64,000 nucleotides of DNA. Origin: Ctena decussata. Lineage: Eukaryota; Mollusca; Bivalvia; Lucinida; Lucinidae. Shown here piece after piece: positions 33,401-46,300 of this stretch (its first letter is position 1; every line of letters begins with the position of its first letter). A program made the position numbers and the translations under genes. A model generated the notes under the pieces. It saw nothing but the letters and a program-made list of their open reading frames with translations. It was not told the origin of the DNA and searched no databases. The stretch is taken from positions 7,470,501 to 7,534,500 of the forward strand of contig OZ022502.1 in the NCBI GenBank assembly GCA_963989385.1, written 5' to 3'.

Positions 33401-35308
33401 TAGATTTTAGATTTAGAGAAAAAGATTGTAATAAGCATCGTTTATTTATCACAAAATTCATATGCAACAAATACATGTAATGAGAAAAAAATTTAATGGT
33501 ATACACAAGCATAGTCATAGAGATTTTGTCATTTTGGGAAACTTTAGTTATCCGAACATCGATTAGATCTTGTAATGGTAAAATCTTTACGCAAATAGTG
33601 ACTGTTCTGTCTTTCTTGACATAGTATCTACATCCAACCCTAATATGATGAACAGTATAGAATGTGTTGATTAACCATATTATTATTTTTGTATTAGTTA
33701 AGCTTTAAAATGGCTGTTACTGAAAATTCTCAGGCAATTCCTGGCTGGGAAAAGGCAAACCAGAATGGAATATAAGAATGTCTTAATTTATGGACTGGAA
33801 GCGTCAGTTTGAAGGCAAAGATACCAATTTGTGTTGTAATTATATTTAAGACTTTGCTACATGTATGACAGTATTAGCAAAAATGTACTAATAAAAGAGA
33901 CGGACTGAAAAGAAGGTATGGATTAATGCTATGGACTATGCTGACAGTGCGACTATGCTCAATATTAGGTCAGCATATTTTTTTTTTTTTTTTTTTTTTT
34001 GGAAGATGAAGATGAGATGAAAGACCAGAGAACTCCTTCGAAAAATAAGGAAGATTCTAAATCATTTAACAAACATGTAGAGAGCAGTTATTCGTCACAT
34101 CTTTTACAAAATGATAATGGGAGGAAACGTCCTGGGACGAATCATCTCGGGATTTTGCCCTGTTTGGGACGAAAAGTCCTGGGACGAAACGTCCCTGGCA
34201 CGAAACGTCCCGATACCCTCAGATCAGCCTGAGCAGGTGCCTAGTCTGATGAGTCTTCGCTATGCACTTTAAAGGGTACGTAGCCAAGGGACTAAGCTAG
34301 CTCCTTGCGGACAGTAAAGACTCATATCAGACTGGGCAGATGCCCAGACTGAAGGGAGTCTTCTCTGGGCGCAAATGCCACTTTTTTTTGTGTCAAATTA
34401 CAATGATAATTCTCACCATTCCGAGGCCACTGCCTTCTTTTCCATAACCACATCCTGTAAAGTTCTAAGAGTAAAAATATACATCTTAATGTCTTAAAAT
34501 TTTTACTAGCAGCAAGTACTAAAAACATTCTAAAATTGGAACCCTAATACCATTATTTTCCTAAAAATGGAACATTTTGGGATTTATGATGCAGTACAAT
34601 GTCCAAATGCGCAGATCTGGGTCTGCACTGTTCGCTCATATGTATCTGCCCCATTATTTAGAATTAGTATGGTAATATAATAATAATATAATTCTTATTT
34701 ATAATCACAGAGAGAATATGAATTTGTTTCAGAGAACTGCATTCCTTTCAAACATAAAAACAGAATATTTTTTATGGAAAAGGTTAACCTCCAGTTTTTA
34801 GTGGCATCACTATAAACATGCAAGGACTGCATACTAATAAATAAGAGACATTAAGATAAATAGAAATCGTCTCCCTGTTTGTTAAAAAAAAAAAAAAAAA
34901 AAAAAAGATTTCATCTCACTGAGATCTCGTATGTTTATATTCATAGAATTTTGCACAATTTTTATATCAGCTCTGAAATTCATTTCGAAGTAATAAAATA
35001 AGGTATAACAAGAAACTAGAATTTGAAAAAAAATAATTCCAATATTTGATCAGAACTTTTGTCAGATTCCCAAAGAATGATTCTAGAATTTGAAAGAATT
35101 TTATCTGATAAAGTAACATTATTTCATGTTTAACTCATCCTTTAATTTCCAGTTTAGCCTGTATTCTTTTTTTTCTGCTCCAATAGCCATCTAACAATCA
35201 TGTGTATGTAAAAACGATAAACTTACCAAGAGCAGCAACCTGGGTCTCAGCATTACCATGAGCAACTAGAAGATTCTTGAGGTTAGCAGCAGCAGACATA
35301 CAATCCAT
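30426..35308 (-). CDS. Small conserved protein of unknown function, copy B (three coding exons)
   Basis: Coding exons on the minus strand: exon 1 35308-35227 (82 nt, phase 1 at its end), exon 2 33122-32974 (149 nt), exon 3 30578-30426 with stop TAG. Donors GTAAGTTT, acceptors TTTTCAG and TTTAAG; the joined frame is open and gives 127 aa. The protein starts MDCMSAAANLKNLLVAHGNA, has a middle part SQDLHLSLRLSVCEGVKVMY, a Ser/Thr-rich linker, and ends DKWSMAFCEFYRDN. It looks mostly alpha-helical and soluble, with no signal peptide or membrane segment. I cannot assign a family, and further 5' exons cannot be excluded. Evidence that it is real: intact splice sites and phases, and a paralogue (15815-20295) with nearly identical exons but diverged introns. 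A minus-strand AATAAA lies at 30257-30252, about 170 nt past the stop. Confidence 0.75.
31712..32044. repeat. Long palindrome built of TTCCTGCCGAGACTGTC units
   Basis: Outer arms CACAGGGTATAATCGATTCC and GGAATCGATTATACCCTGTG are perfect complements. The arms of about 165 bp are made of a 40-50-bp unit with GCTTCCTGCCGAGACTGTCC, inverted about 31877 where TGCCGAGGCTCTCGGCA forms the turn. It would form a very stable hairpin. The short frames inside it on both strands are artefacts of the repeat. Confidence 0.9.
32270..32480. repeat. Foldback repeat around GTAAATTTTCTGGTACCAGA
   Basis: Contains the perfect hairpin TCAAGAGTAAATTTTCTGG with its complement CCAGAAAATTTACTCTTGA, flanked by GATATCTCAA motifs and a GAGTTATCGAGAGTTGACTG end. 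Related copies lie at about 15505-15665, 47925-47980 and 51055-51180. Confidence 0.7.
32490..32845. mobile_element. Insertion with 109-bp palindrome, absent from arm A
   Basis: A perfect-looking palindrome at 32515-32623 (CATGTATTATTGAATTTATT and its complement outside, GATAAGATGC and GCATCTTATC inside) begins an insertion of about 350 bp. Arm A reads straight through from GAGAGTTGACTGTAAAAGG to AATGTTTTATTACACATGAT at 15655-15690, so it represents the empty site. Confidence 0.75.
34100..34216. repeat. GGGACGAAACGTCC minisatellite
   Basis: Five imperfect units of GGGACGAAACGTCC, itself close to a palindrome, abutting a GAGCC-family MITE fragment (34217-34400). Confidence 0.7.
34217..34400. 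repeat. GAGCC-family MITE fragment
   Basis: Contains CTCAGATCAGCCTGAGCAGG and CAGACTGGGCAGATGCCCAG inverted interior segments, but the terminal repeats are missing on the left. It is the arm B counterpart of the element at 18955-19188. Confidence 0.65.
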
Positions 35309-35512
35309 TATGAAGTTGTAGAAATATTTAACACAGAATAATAATGATAGTCCAAGATAGTGTTTATGTATAAGATAATTAATACTGAACTACTAAGCGG
35401 TCACAAGTATAAATCCAGTTCAAAGTAACATGCACTATAGGCAGAATATTCTGAAATGTGACAGCAGACAGAAGGGAGCATTCTATATACACCTTCGCTC
35501 TTTTGAAGATCA

Positions 35513-36060
35513 TTTTATTAATTAATTACTGAGCTTGTGTTCACTTTGATCTGTAATTGGTGATGATTTAAGGACATTCCTTGAGACAGTGACTGATCAA
35601 AGGATGATAATAATGTAGTGACTGATCAAAGAAAATAAGTGAATTTTAATTACTGAGCTTGTGTTCACTTTGATCTTTGATGGGTGATGATTAAAGGATG
35701 GTTAGTGTGACAGTGACTGATCAAAGGAAAGTAACAATGTGTTCATTGATAAAATAAGGTATAACAAGAATCTTAATTACTGAGCTTGTGTTCACTTTGA
35801 TCTTTGATGGGTGATCATTAAAGAATGTCTAGTGCGACAGTGACTGATCAAAGCAAAGTAACAATTATGTTAACTGATCAAAGGAAAGTAACAATATGTT
35901 AATTGATATAATAAATCTTAATTACTGAGCTTGAGTTCACTTTGAACTTTAAGTGGTGATAATTAAAGGATAGCCATGGGGACAGTGACTGATCAAACGA
36001 AATTAAGAAAAAAAAATGGATTCTTAATTTTGTTAACTTTGATCTTAAATGTGAAATTAT
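35513..36060. repeat. Minisatellite, about 120-bp period (arm B)
   Basis: Four to five units with TTACTGAGCTTGTGTTCACT, TTTGATCTTTGATGGGTGAT and GACAGTGACTGATCAAAGGA, equivalent to 20513-21125. It lies upstream of exon 1 of the copy B gene. Confidence 0.85.
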
Positions 36061-36484
36061 GTTAAAATGTGATATATGTATATGTTTTCAATATCTAAGT
36101 ACAAATAAATTTAGTATTTAATGTGATTCTGTAATTGGTAAAGTGAAAATATATGTCATAATTGTCTTACATTTGTAGCTTATTTCCATATGTTAATTTT
36201 ATGTCTTTGTTTGTCGATGAGCTAAAGTTTATTGTTTTATATACATGTAGCTAACATTAAATAAGATTCTTGTATCATTGATGAGAAAATTAAAGGACAT
36301 TTAGTGAGCCAGTTATTGATCATTAGAAATGATTTTATGTTATTTGATTCTTAAACATAAACAGACTGAATTTAGTTCTATCTGTTCTATTTAGATAGGG
36401 CCCAAAATTGGCACCACTTTCCACCGTAGAAAGATTTTGGGCTATGTCTCTATTTTGGTACTGCTATTATTCTATTCTATTTTA

Positions 36485-37125
36485 TTCTATCCCATAACCT
36501 TACAAGGTCATTGGGGCAGCACAGATGACTTCCAAACGATCCCTTTCCACCCTGTCCTGTTTTCAGCTGCCCTATTTGAGCTGGAAAAGTCCATTCCTCT
36601 CAATTTTTAGCTCGCCTGAACGAAGTTCAGGAAGAGCTATTGCACTACCTCTGGCATCAGCAGCGGCGGAGGTGTCGGCGTAGCAAAATATTTAAGTTTT
36701 TACGTTACAGTTTTTAAGATCTCATAGTTTCTAAACCCTTTGATCGATTGGAATTATATTTGGTATGATAATAGATAATGGTCCAAAATTTTAATCAACA
36801 CCATCCCCACCCCCAGACATGACCTATAGGTCAAGGTCACAGACTTGGAAACTTCATGTTTAAGTTTTACATTAAAGTTTTTAAGATGTCATATTTTCTA
36901 AAGCTTTAGATCCATTTGAATTATATTTAGTATGATGATAGATATAAGTCTGAAATTTTATTCAGCACAATCCCCACCCCTAAGAAACAAATACTAGCAA
37001 TTAAAGATGGACAAGCGCAGGTTCAGCCGAGCTATCCTGTCTGGCGACAGGTCTTGTTAATGTTGTCTTCGTACCTCTTCATCTGTCTACCTCTTCTTCA
37101 TTTTCCTTTCACTGTGCCCTGTACA
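36485..37125 (-). pseudogene. LINE 3' fragment split by a nested repeat
   Basis: Minus-strand sequence matching the end of the LINE fragment at about 53180-53400 (CCATAACCTTACAAGGTC, then CTTTCCACCCTGTCCTGTTT, and TGTCTACCTCTTCTTC). It is interrupted by an insertion at 36606-37057 belonging to the GAACG/GTTC-hairpin family of 16252-17405. The LINE piece is the older layer. Confidence 0.75.
36606..37057 (+). repeat. Nested dispersed repeat (TTTTAGCTCGCCTGAACG family)
   Basis: Starts TTTTTAGCTCGCCTGAACGA with hairpin GAACGAAGTTC. It ends CAGCCGAGCTATCCTGTCTG then GCGACAGGTCTTGTT. It is a shorter relative of 16252-17405 and contains CTATAGGTCAAGGTCACAGA. Confidence 0.75.
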
Positions 37126-37372
37126 ATATTAAACAATTACACCTCCATGTTTGCTTCCCTGGCCCAATGTTAGCCTTGCCAAAATTTAGGTCTACTCTTT
37201 AAGGAGAGAATTTGCTCCAAGGGGAGCAAATCTCTTTCCTTTAAGAGTTTAACCCCATTGGGAAGGGAGGCAGAATTAAAAATGAAAGAGTTATTTTTCC
37301 TGAAAGTGTATCCATTTCCCTTAAATACAATAAATAAAATATTAAATTACTGTTTTAAATGTAACGTTTCAG

Positions 37373-40300
37373 GCTCGAGAGAGGCATGCAGAGCTAATGA
37401 AATACAAGGCATTACTCTCATATCAGGAAGCTAAAGCAAGGTGGCGAAATAAAATCAAGAGTAAAAGGTAAGTGTGGTATCTTTTGATTGAGTTCCTCCC
37501 ATTTCACTTGCATACTTTCAGTTGGAAACTTGCTACAGGGCTGCCACAGTCAGGGAAAAACATCTGGAAAATGATTTTTTTTCCAGCTTAGAGAAAAGAC
37601 AGGGAGTTTTGTGGTTGGTCAGGAAAATTTGGAAGGGATTTGAAAAGTCAGGGAATTTGATTAGTGGGAATGTCAGTCATCAGAAAATGTACTTATTCTG
37701 TTGAAAGGGAATTGATGTAATTTTTAGAGAGGTAGTTCAGACACATTTCACTCCTCATTGGGGACTACTATTAAAGGAAGTAATTTGCTCCCTGGGGAGC
37801 AAATTCTTTCCTTTAAGAGTAATCCCTAATTATCAAGTGATACAGTTAGCACTGTTAAAGTCAAGTATAAAATCTCCTTTTGGATCCATAAAAGGGTATG
37901 GAAAAAGGTAAAACTGAAAAAAAAAATCAGGGAAAAGTCAGGGAATTTTGAAGTGGTATGTGAGTGGCAACCCTACATGCAGCCATTAATATAATAACAC
38001 TAAAATTGAGGCACTTTATGGTGAATAGGTACACTTTCAGGGGGAAACAACTCTGTTATTTGCTGTTTTGCCTCTGTTATCAAAAGAGGTCAGCTTGACA
38101 AGGAAAGAATTTGCTCCACTGGGAGCAGATTCATGTCTTTAAGAGTAGACCCCATTTTGGTATAGGACTACGTCACCCTTGGAAGCCAATAACGAAATGG
38201 GGAGAAAAAAAAAAGTGCTGCCATAATTGGAAATAGTGCAGATCCTATCCAGACTGCTTTCACAATGTCGTACGCACCTAATATAGGATATATAAGCAAA
38301 TGTATACATGTACTTCACATATTGGTTCACACGTACAACATCATGTATGTAAACAGTGCAAGCTCTGATGAGACTGTGTTTCTGTGCAGGCTGATCTGAG
38401 TGCATAAAGGAGCACTATTCACTAATAATGCTGTGTAAAGGGACTGTACTTTTTCTTTATCAGGTGCATAAGGGAGCACTATTCACTTAAACTGCTATGT
38501 TAAGGGACTGTACTTTTTCTTTATCAGATATCATCGTATGTTGAAGAAAGACAGATTGAAGCAGGAAAAGAAAGATCTTGATAAGCTGGAGAAGACAGAC
38601 CCGGAAGGTTACACAGAGAAACTTAAACAACTGGAAAGAGACAGAGTGGAGGTAGTAATGTAGTCTGTTTGCCCTGATTATTTGGTGAGCTTGTCTTAGG
38701 TGATCAGGGTCTGTATAGTCGTTTCCGTAAATATCGCGGGTTCGTGAGTATCGCGGTAATCGGAATTTCCTCTGACGTCATCTCGTAGCACCATCTAGCA
38801 TCCGTTCCAATCGAAAGATTCGCAACCCGGAAGTCAAGGTTTGTTTTCAAAACAAATATAAACAGATAATGAATACTTTACAAGTAAATTAACTAAAAAC
38901 TTATTTTTCTGATAGAATGCTACCTTATCGGATAATTCTCATACCCCTATGCTCGTAAATCTATTGCTAGGAATCTAAAAACTTATTGAAAGTTTTCAAG
39001 ATTTCGCTAAATGATCGTCTGCTGACCCCTTTCAAAATGGCAGTTTGTTGCGGTCACGTGATGACGCTAGGAAGCGCGCGCACCGCTGTCAAAGTTTACC
39101 CGAAAATTAAGGCTCCGTAGGGGCAAATTGTATAATTGGCAATTAATGAACTTATATTTGGAGACTGTGTGCAAATTAATTAGTGATAATAGCAAAGATT
39201 TCCTTATGCAGATCTTTGAATAACTTTATACCCTTAAATTTATAAATACAATTACAAAACAGAAACAAGATAAAAGATTGAAAAATAAACAAATAAACTA
39301 TGACTGTCAAAACAGTGAGAGAAAAGTCCTGTGACCTGTAAATAAGTATGGTTAGTGTTTATGAGTTAATATTTTATGTTCAAACTCCTTTAATTTTTTC
39401 CAGTTTTATTAGAATCAAACTACTAATAAGTGAGATGGTCTGGGAACAATGACGATTTATTCGGCTAGATTTATTCTCCCCGTATGGAGCCCCAACTATT
39501 TACCGCGATGTTAAGATAATCTCCCTTGACAGGTTCTCTTCAATATGGCTGATGGTTGCTACTGGTTTACTCCACGCACATGGATTTGCAGATGATAATT
39601 TTTATATGCGCTTGTAGATGAATGGTGAGAGACTTTAAATTATAAGTATTGCTAGTTCGTTTATTTTTTCTTTTTCTTTTATCACCGCGATACTTGCGAA
39701 CACCGGGCTACTTTTTGTAAACAGTATATGAAGTATCCTGGGTCTGTCATTTGGTTAACCCTTTTTTGACCAGTGGACTTGTCCATCGATATTATTTGGG
39801 TTAGTCCATTTTAAGTTTTTGAGGTTTCTGGTGATTTTTTTGCCTTTCTCTGTATTTTGCATAGAATTTCCTGTAAGCAAACAGTGTAGACCCTGATCAG
39901 ATGCCACATTCTGTGGCATCTGAACTGGGTCTGCACTGTTTGTGTAATACCCCAAAAAGGGTATCCGGTCCAAAATGGGTTAATGGTGTTGCCTCCATGT
40001 CCCTATGGTGCCTAGTAACATTAAAAACCAAAGACTAATCCATTTTGTTAAATATTTCATGGACAATGTCGGAAGGTGCAGCCATGGATTCAGTCCCCTT
40101 AGATCCTCTTTGAGACCATTGTTACCAGAATGGGAACAACAACAGTTTCTCTTTAATCAGTTGGTTTCTTGTATTCAGCCTACATAGATAAATTGAATGT
40201 GTTTGGCATTTTTGAGCAGAAGCAATTTTAATGACAGAATTTGACTGAATATATTTAAATTCGGTTCTTTTTTTTGTTGGTAGAAACTGCATATCACCTC

Positions 40301-43300
40301 ATGCAAAAGTCTTTTGGCTGGTGAGCATGGGGCAATGATATATTTTAACTCTTTCATTTGATTAACTTTTTTGGTGCCATTGTCGCCCAGATGTGACTGC
40401 TAGGCAGAGCCCCATTGTGGCTTTAATGTGACCGATACAGTCCCGTTAAATACCTCCATTTTATGACACTACCAAGGGAAGTAATTCAAGTCTACAACCA
40501 GATTATGGTAAAGATTTTTAACAAGATTTGGCTTTTTCTGCTGAAATTTAGAGACTTTCAAGGGTTTTATTTACCAGAAACACCCAATATTGAATTTTTT
40601 TGTAAAATAAATTGGCGCTGACAAATGCATTTCTATATAAACTTGGCGCCGAAAGAGTTAACAACAAAAACAGAGGTCCTGTAGAACTTTTACGGTGACT
40701 CGCATTCAGTGAGTTTAGTTTGACATTGTCCAAGTTTAGTTTAGCACTCATAAACTAATATTGGCTAGCAGAAGGGATTAGGTAAATACATTAAATGTAA
40801 AATATTTCTGCAATGGACTCCTTTATTTCTGGTTTCAACAATGTTTTTTCAAGAAAGCACATATGAGAGTTACAAATCAATACGTTCCTGAATCTGGCTT
40901 GAACCTTCTAAATTCTTTGGAGTGAATGAATACACTCATAGAGGAAGCTCTGCCATTTTCATTTTTGCCCTCTTTCTCCATGGGGACAACTCTTTAAGGA
41001 AAGAATTTGCTCCACCTGGAGCAGATTCTTTCAAGAGTAGACCCCAAATTCTTTCCTTTAAGAGTAGACCCTATCTTTCTAGGAGCAAATTCTGTCTTTT
41101 AAGAGTAGACTCCATTTCTGAAGGGTTTCATTGCCCTTGGAAGCATACAGAGTGTTTAAAAAGTTGTAACCCTTTGTAAAATGGTAGAAAAGGAATTGAA
41201 ATATACCCATCAACCTTAAAGCTTCTATCTTTGAATTTGGACAAGTCCATTTGTCTTGTTAAGGAGATGAGTGTACAATGGAGCGAACAATAAATGCCCG
41301 ACCAGACTGCTCCTTTAAGTCTTAGGTCTACACCTTTAGTTGTGTCATCTCTGTACAGTGTGGGTATTTACCAAAATATGTGCATTGAGTGATGAAATGT
41401 TGAAACTATTTTTCAGGAGCGGATGAGCCTGAAGCACCGAGGTGGCAGTAAATATGCCAGGAAACAGATGATCTACGCCAAATACGATGACAGGGTAAGT
41501 TTGGGGACATTCAAGAAAAAATACTTAATTTTCTATAAGGCATTTGAAAAGCGGGTGCACAACATTTCGTCTAAACCCATTTCGTCTAAATGTTATTTCG
41601 TCTAAAGGCCATTTTGTCAAATGACCATTTCGTTTAAATGACATTTCGTCTAAATGACATTTCGTCTAATAGACATTTCGTCGAATGGACAATTTGTCAA
41701 ATGGACAATTCGTCTAAAAAAATCGGCCGGGTGCGACATTTGGTCGAAAAATAATTTAAGATTTTTAGACGAAATGTCGCACCTGACTTGAAAACACTAT
41801 CCGCCACTGTTGTTGTCCACGACAGAGACCACCTTGATTACCTGCGTGGGATTGGCTATAACTTGAGCTACTAAATTGCTAGACATTTCAGACATTTCAA
41901 TGTTCTTGAATTGATGTGTGAATAAAACTGGTGTTCCAAAAAATATTTGCCTGGTAAATTATGTTTAAGACGAAATTTAGACAAATTTTAGACGAAATTT
42001 AGACGAAATGTTGTATTCGATGAAATGTCTATTAGACGAAATTGTCTTAAGAGGAAATGGTCATTAGACGAAATGGCTTTTAGACAAAATAACTATTAGA
42101 CGAAATTGCATTTAGACGAAATGGCATTTAGACGAAATGGTTTTAGACGAAATGTCATGGATCCATGAAAAGCGCAGGGTAAAATCAAGAATATGTGAGA
42201 ATTTAAAGTTCTGATATTTTTCTTATTTTTCCACAAAAACATGTTGCAGAACATGTTGCATAGCATATGTTATGGCATCTTTCTATAATCAGGGTCAGCC
42301 TACAGCTTTCAGACAGGGAGAAGTTTTGCAACATTTTCAGGACTTGAGGGAGAAGGTTTGACCCAAATTTTGGATTTCCCTATATGTTCTATACATTTTC
42401 ACTTCAACTAGTGATTCAAAAGAAATCTAGATATATGATGAAAATCTAAAAATAAGATATGCCGCATGTACCGTGAGAATATGGCGCTTCGGCTACCATT
42501 AGATTATAACAGATTGTAACAGAGATAAATTATCGTTTTTTTTCTCCTATGGAAAAAGTTGGATGAAAAAGTAAATTTGTTTTACTTATTTGATTTTTTA
42601 CCAGGCTCGGGAGCAAGTTCAAGACATGCTACAGAAGAGTAGAGAAATAACAAAGAAAATTGATGTTGACCCTGACAGCGGGGCAGAATCAGAAGGGGGA
42701 GTAAGTGTGGACAGCCACACTGAGACAAAAATGGTAGAGAGTCAGTTACATTCTGAGAGGGAAGATAATCCATGGATGAAAAAGGTCAGACCTACAAAGA
42801 AAGATAATCCATGGATGGCAAAATTGGGGGCTGCCACAGGATCTGTGTATTCAAGGCCTGAAGAATTTAAGGATAAATCGGTGGAAGTAGAGGAAGAATC
42901 AGCAAGAGAAACAATTGAGGACACTATATCAGAAGATATTACACTTGATCAGGTTAAAGCAAGAACTACTGTAGATGATAGTGGTTTGGAATTAAATTTG
43001 TCTTTGCAAGACAAATTTAATTCTGAACCAATATCATTTGTGGACAATGAAAAGAAGAGTGAAAGAAATACTGAAAGTAATGAGGATGAGATAGATAAGA
43101 TTTTCAGTAAGAAATTTAAAAGCAAGAAAGCAGAGGGTAAGAAGAAAGGAAAAGGAAAGAAGCAGAATAAAAAGAAACAAAAAGAGAAAGGTACGGCTAA
43201 GAAAGCTATCAACACTAAAGAAGTGACCAGTGAAAATAAGAATTCAGTTGATACAGACAGAGAAAATGATAAAGAAGGCGGTGAGAAAACTGTTGAAAAT

Positions 43301-46300
43301 TCTGACGAAGATGAAGAAATGATAAGTGAAGGTTTGAGTAGAAAAAGAACTTTGGAAGAAATTGAAGGCATCGGCAGTGCCGATGAAGTTGACGAGCCTA
43401 AGAAAGCTAGGAGAGATCTTGGAGAAGAGGAGAAAGAAGACACAGATGATATAGCTAATGAAAAGGAGGCTTACGTGGATCCTAAGAAGCTGTTTACTTT
43501 AGATTCTAAGTTGAAGCAGGTTGGAGCAGGTAAAAATCACCAAAATTTATTAGGTTTACTGTAATTATTCATAACAAGGCATAGTTTTTGTCTCGCCTGC
43601 AGTGTCGTTGTTGGCATCGGGGGCGTAAACCTTGCACTGAGTTTTCAGGTTTGGCTCTGTTTTGTGATAGTGCACAGACAGGAGAAACACCATGTGGAAT
43701 TCTTGTATTCAGTATCTTGTTTATTCACATCAAGCAAACATTTATTCCCCAGTGGGGACGACTAGAAATTTTTTTTTATCTGAACCAAGGACGGAAATTT
43801 AGAGATTTAATCCTCAGAAGCTTCAGCAGAGGAAATGAGCAAAAACGAAAGTGTCTTCCAATCCCTAGTTGTTCCTGGGAGAGAGAGTCATTTATTGGCA
43901 ACTAAAGCAATGTTTTGTTCTGTTAAGGCTATACATGTATGAAATGCTGACTTAGCTTTGATAAAAAGGATTTTACAGGACCTGCATAAAGTTTCTGTTG
44001 TCAGAATTTAAGATGTATGTGTACACCTGCATGTTTTTCTTACTCACTATTTTCATGAGCGGAAACAACTTTTGTGACTTCCTGTTTGCCTCTTTCTCTT
44101 GACTACAAAGACCATCCTAAAAGAGGTCTACTTAAAAGGAATGAACTGACTGCTAGAGGAGTGAATTCTATTCATTAAGAGTTGACCCCATTGAAAATGT
44201 AGGTAAAAATGAAAAGACAGAATTGTTTCCCCTAAAAGTATTCTCATTTACCTTAATTGTGGCTTGAGGACATTTTCAGCAAAATCGTAAGGGTTTAACT
44301 GGTGTTGTGTTGACAAGTTGATAGCTAAATCTTACAGGTCAAAAGTAGAACATGTATGTATATTAAAAATGGGTATTAGCAATTATTGAGATGACATTTC
44401 TGGCAAGTATTGAGAAAGCATTAATGTTGCTTCAGTATTTTGTTCAGAGGCAAAAAACTATAGCAAGCCAGGCTTGTTAATAGATCGGATATTTTTTCTT
44501 TTGTCTGCATAAAAGGTGTCGAGGTCACCCCTTAGAATTGCCTCAGTGAGAAATATGAGCCGCGACACGACAAAAACATCAAAGTGGCATGTGCACCCAG
44601 CAAAGACTCAAATCTGCCTGGGCATCCTCCCAGTCTGATCAGTCTTCACTGTCCACATGGAGCTAGCTTTGACCCTTAGCTACCCTTTAAGCACAAAGCA
44701 AAGACTCTGACCAGACTGGGCGGATGCCCAGACTGATCTGAGTCTTTGCAGGGTGCACATGCCACTATATTGGTTTTGTCGTGTTTCGGCTCATGTTTTA
44801 CACAGAATCAATAGAAACAGTCCAGACTTACCATCAGATAACATTTTTATTTTGCAGCACCTGACCTGGTTGACAATGACGAGGCTGACCTTGACCCCGA
44901 GGAGCAGCAGAGAATGACAATAGCTCAGGCATTTGCTGATGATGATGTTATTGAAGAGTTCAGAAGAGACAAGGGAGCAGACGTAGACAAAAATAAACCC
45001 AAAGATTTAGACCTCAGCCTCCCTGGGTGGGGGGAATGGGGAGGAGCTGGGATTGAGATATCCAAAAGGAAGAAAAAAAGGTACAAGGAAATTGTTTTTA
45101 TATTTTGAGTAAAATAAAAATAATAAAAGCAGAAGCTGAAAAACAAAGCAAGAGAACTTGCAGGTAACAAATTTTACTCAGTTATTAAGCTGAAGTTTTA
45201 TGGAATAATAAATCACTCCACTAAAAGTCCTGATTAAAGCAGCACTAAGGGAGCATAGCTAAGGGATAAACAAACAGTAGCTGAAAAAGACAAGACATTG
45301 AAATAAAAGCAGCAAAACTATGAAAGGGGTACCTATAAGCTTTATGAGGGAACCACCATATGAAATTTTATCACATGCAGATCTTGTAAGGAAAAATACA
45401 GGAATTGCCATGTAACGTAGATATTCAAATCAGCCTGCACAGCTGACCAAACTGAGCAGAGTCTTTACATTTCATATTTTACCATAATGTGCGTATATAT
45501 TGGGACACCTAAAAATATTGAATTTTCCATTTGGGACAATTTATTATTTTAGGTGTCCCAATACTTAAAGCACATAAGGATATATTTTTCAGGATTCATA
45601 GCTTGTTCATGCAAAAAGTGAAGACTTCTAATCAGGCTGCACAGATGTGCGGGCTGATCTGAGACTTTGCTGGTCGCCAATTTCCATGTGACCCATGATA
45701 TCAATCAAATAATCTGTCTTTACAGGTTTATCGTCAAAGCCCCACCAGCACCCCCCAGACGGGACAGCCACCTTGGTAATGTTATAATTAACGAACAGAA
45801 AGTACCTACAGTTAGCAAACATCAGGTAAATTTACTGCTTAAGCCATGTGGTCAGATCGTTTTGTTCTTAAGTTGAAACACCTGAGCCCAGTTGTTCAAA
45901 GCATCGTTAGCCTAACGAGCTTGTTTAGAGGTCGACCCGTTAAGTGTTTTATGACTTTGTAATCAAACACACTGATATTCAAAAGCTTCTCACATTTTTT
46001 TCAACAAAAAATGGTGGCGTATTTGAGATATTAACATTTGAAATTTTAATGTCTCATTAAATAACGATGTCGTTAGTTTTGAACATCCCGGCCCTGGATG
46101 CTAGCTGAGAGGACCTTGGATCATGTTTGTTGAAGGAATTTATAGTGAATGGACACATGAATGTTTCTCTGCCATTTTTACAAAGGAACAGCGTTTGTGT
46201 CTTCCTGTTTGATTCCCTGGATAATGTAGCCTTTCCAAATGGGGTCCTATTTGCTCCTAAGGGCAAATATTTTAAGAGTTGACCCATATTGGGAAAGGCA

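Larger units (their letters stand above)
31430..36060. repeat. Segmental duplication, arm B
   Basis: Counterpart of 14970-21130 in the same orientation. Arm B lacks the large dispersed repeats present in arm A (16252-17405 and 17637-18622), while arm A lacks the palindromes of arm B (31712-32044 and 32490-32845). Each arm therefore serves as an empty-site reference for insertions in the other. Confidence 0.8.

Noticed and set aside
42949..43443. 164-codon Ser/Phe/Leu-rich minus-strand frame
   Set aside because: It is the complement of the Lys/Glu-rich UTP14 exon 4. The hydrophobic composition follows from antisense of acidic and basic codons.
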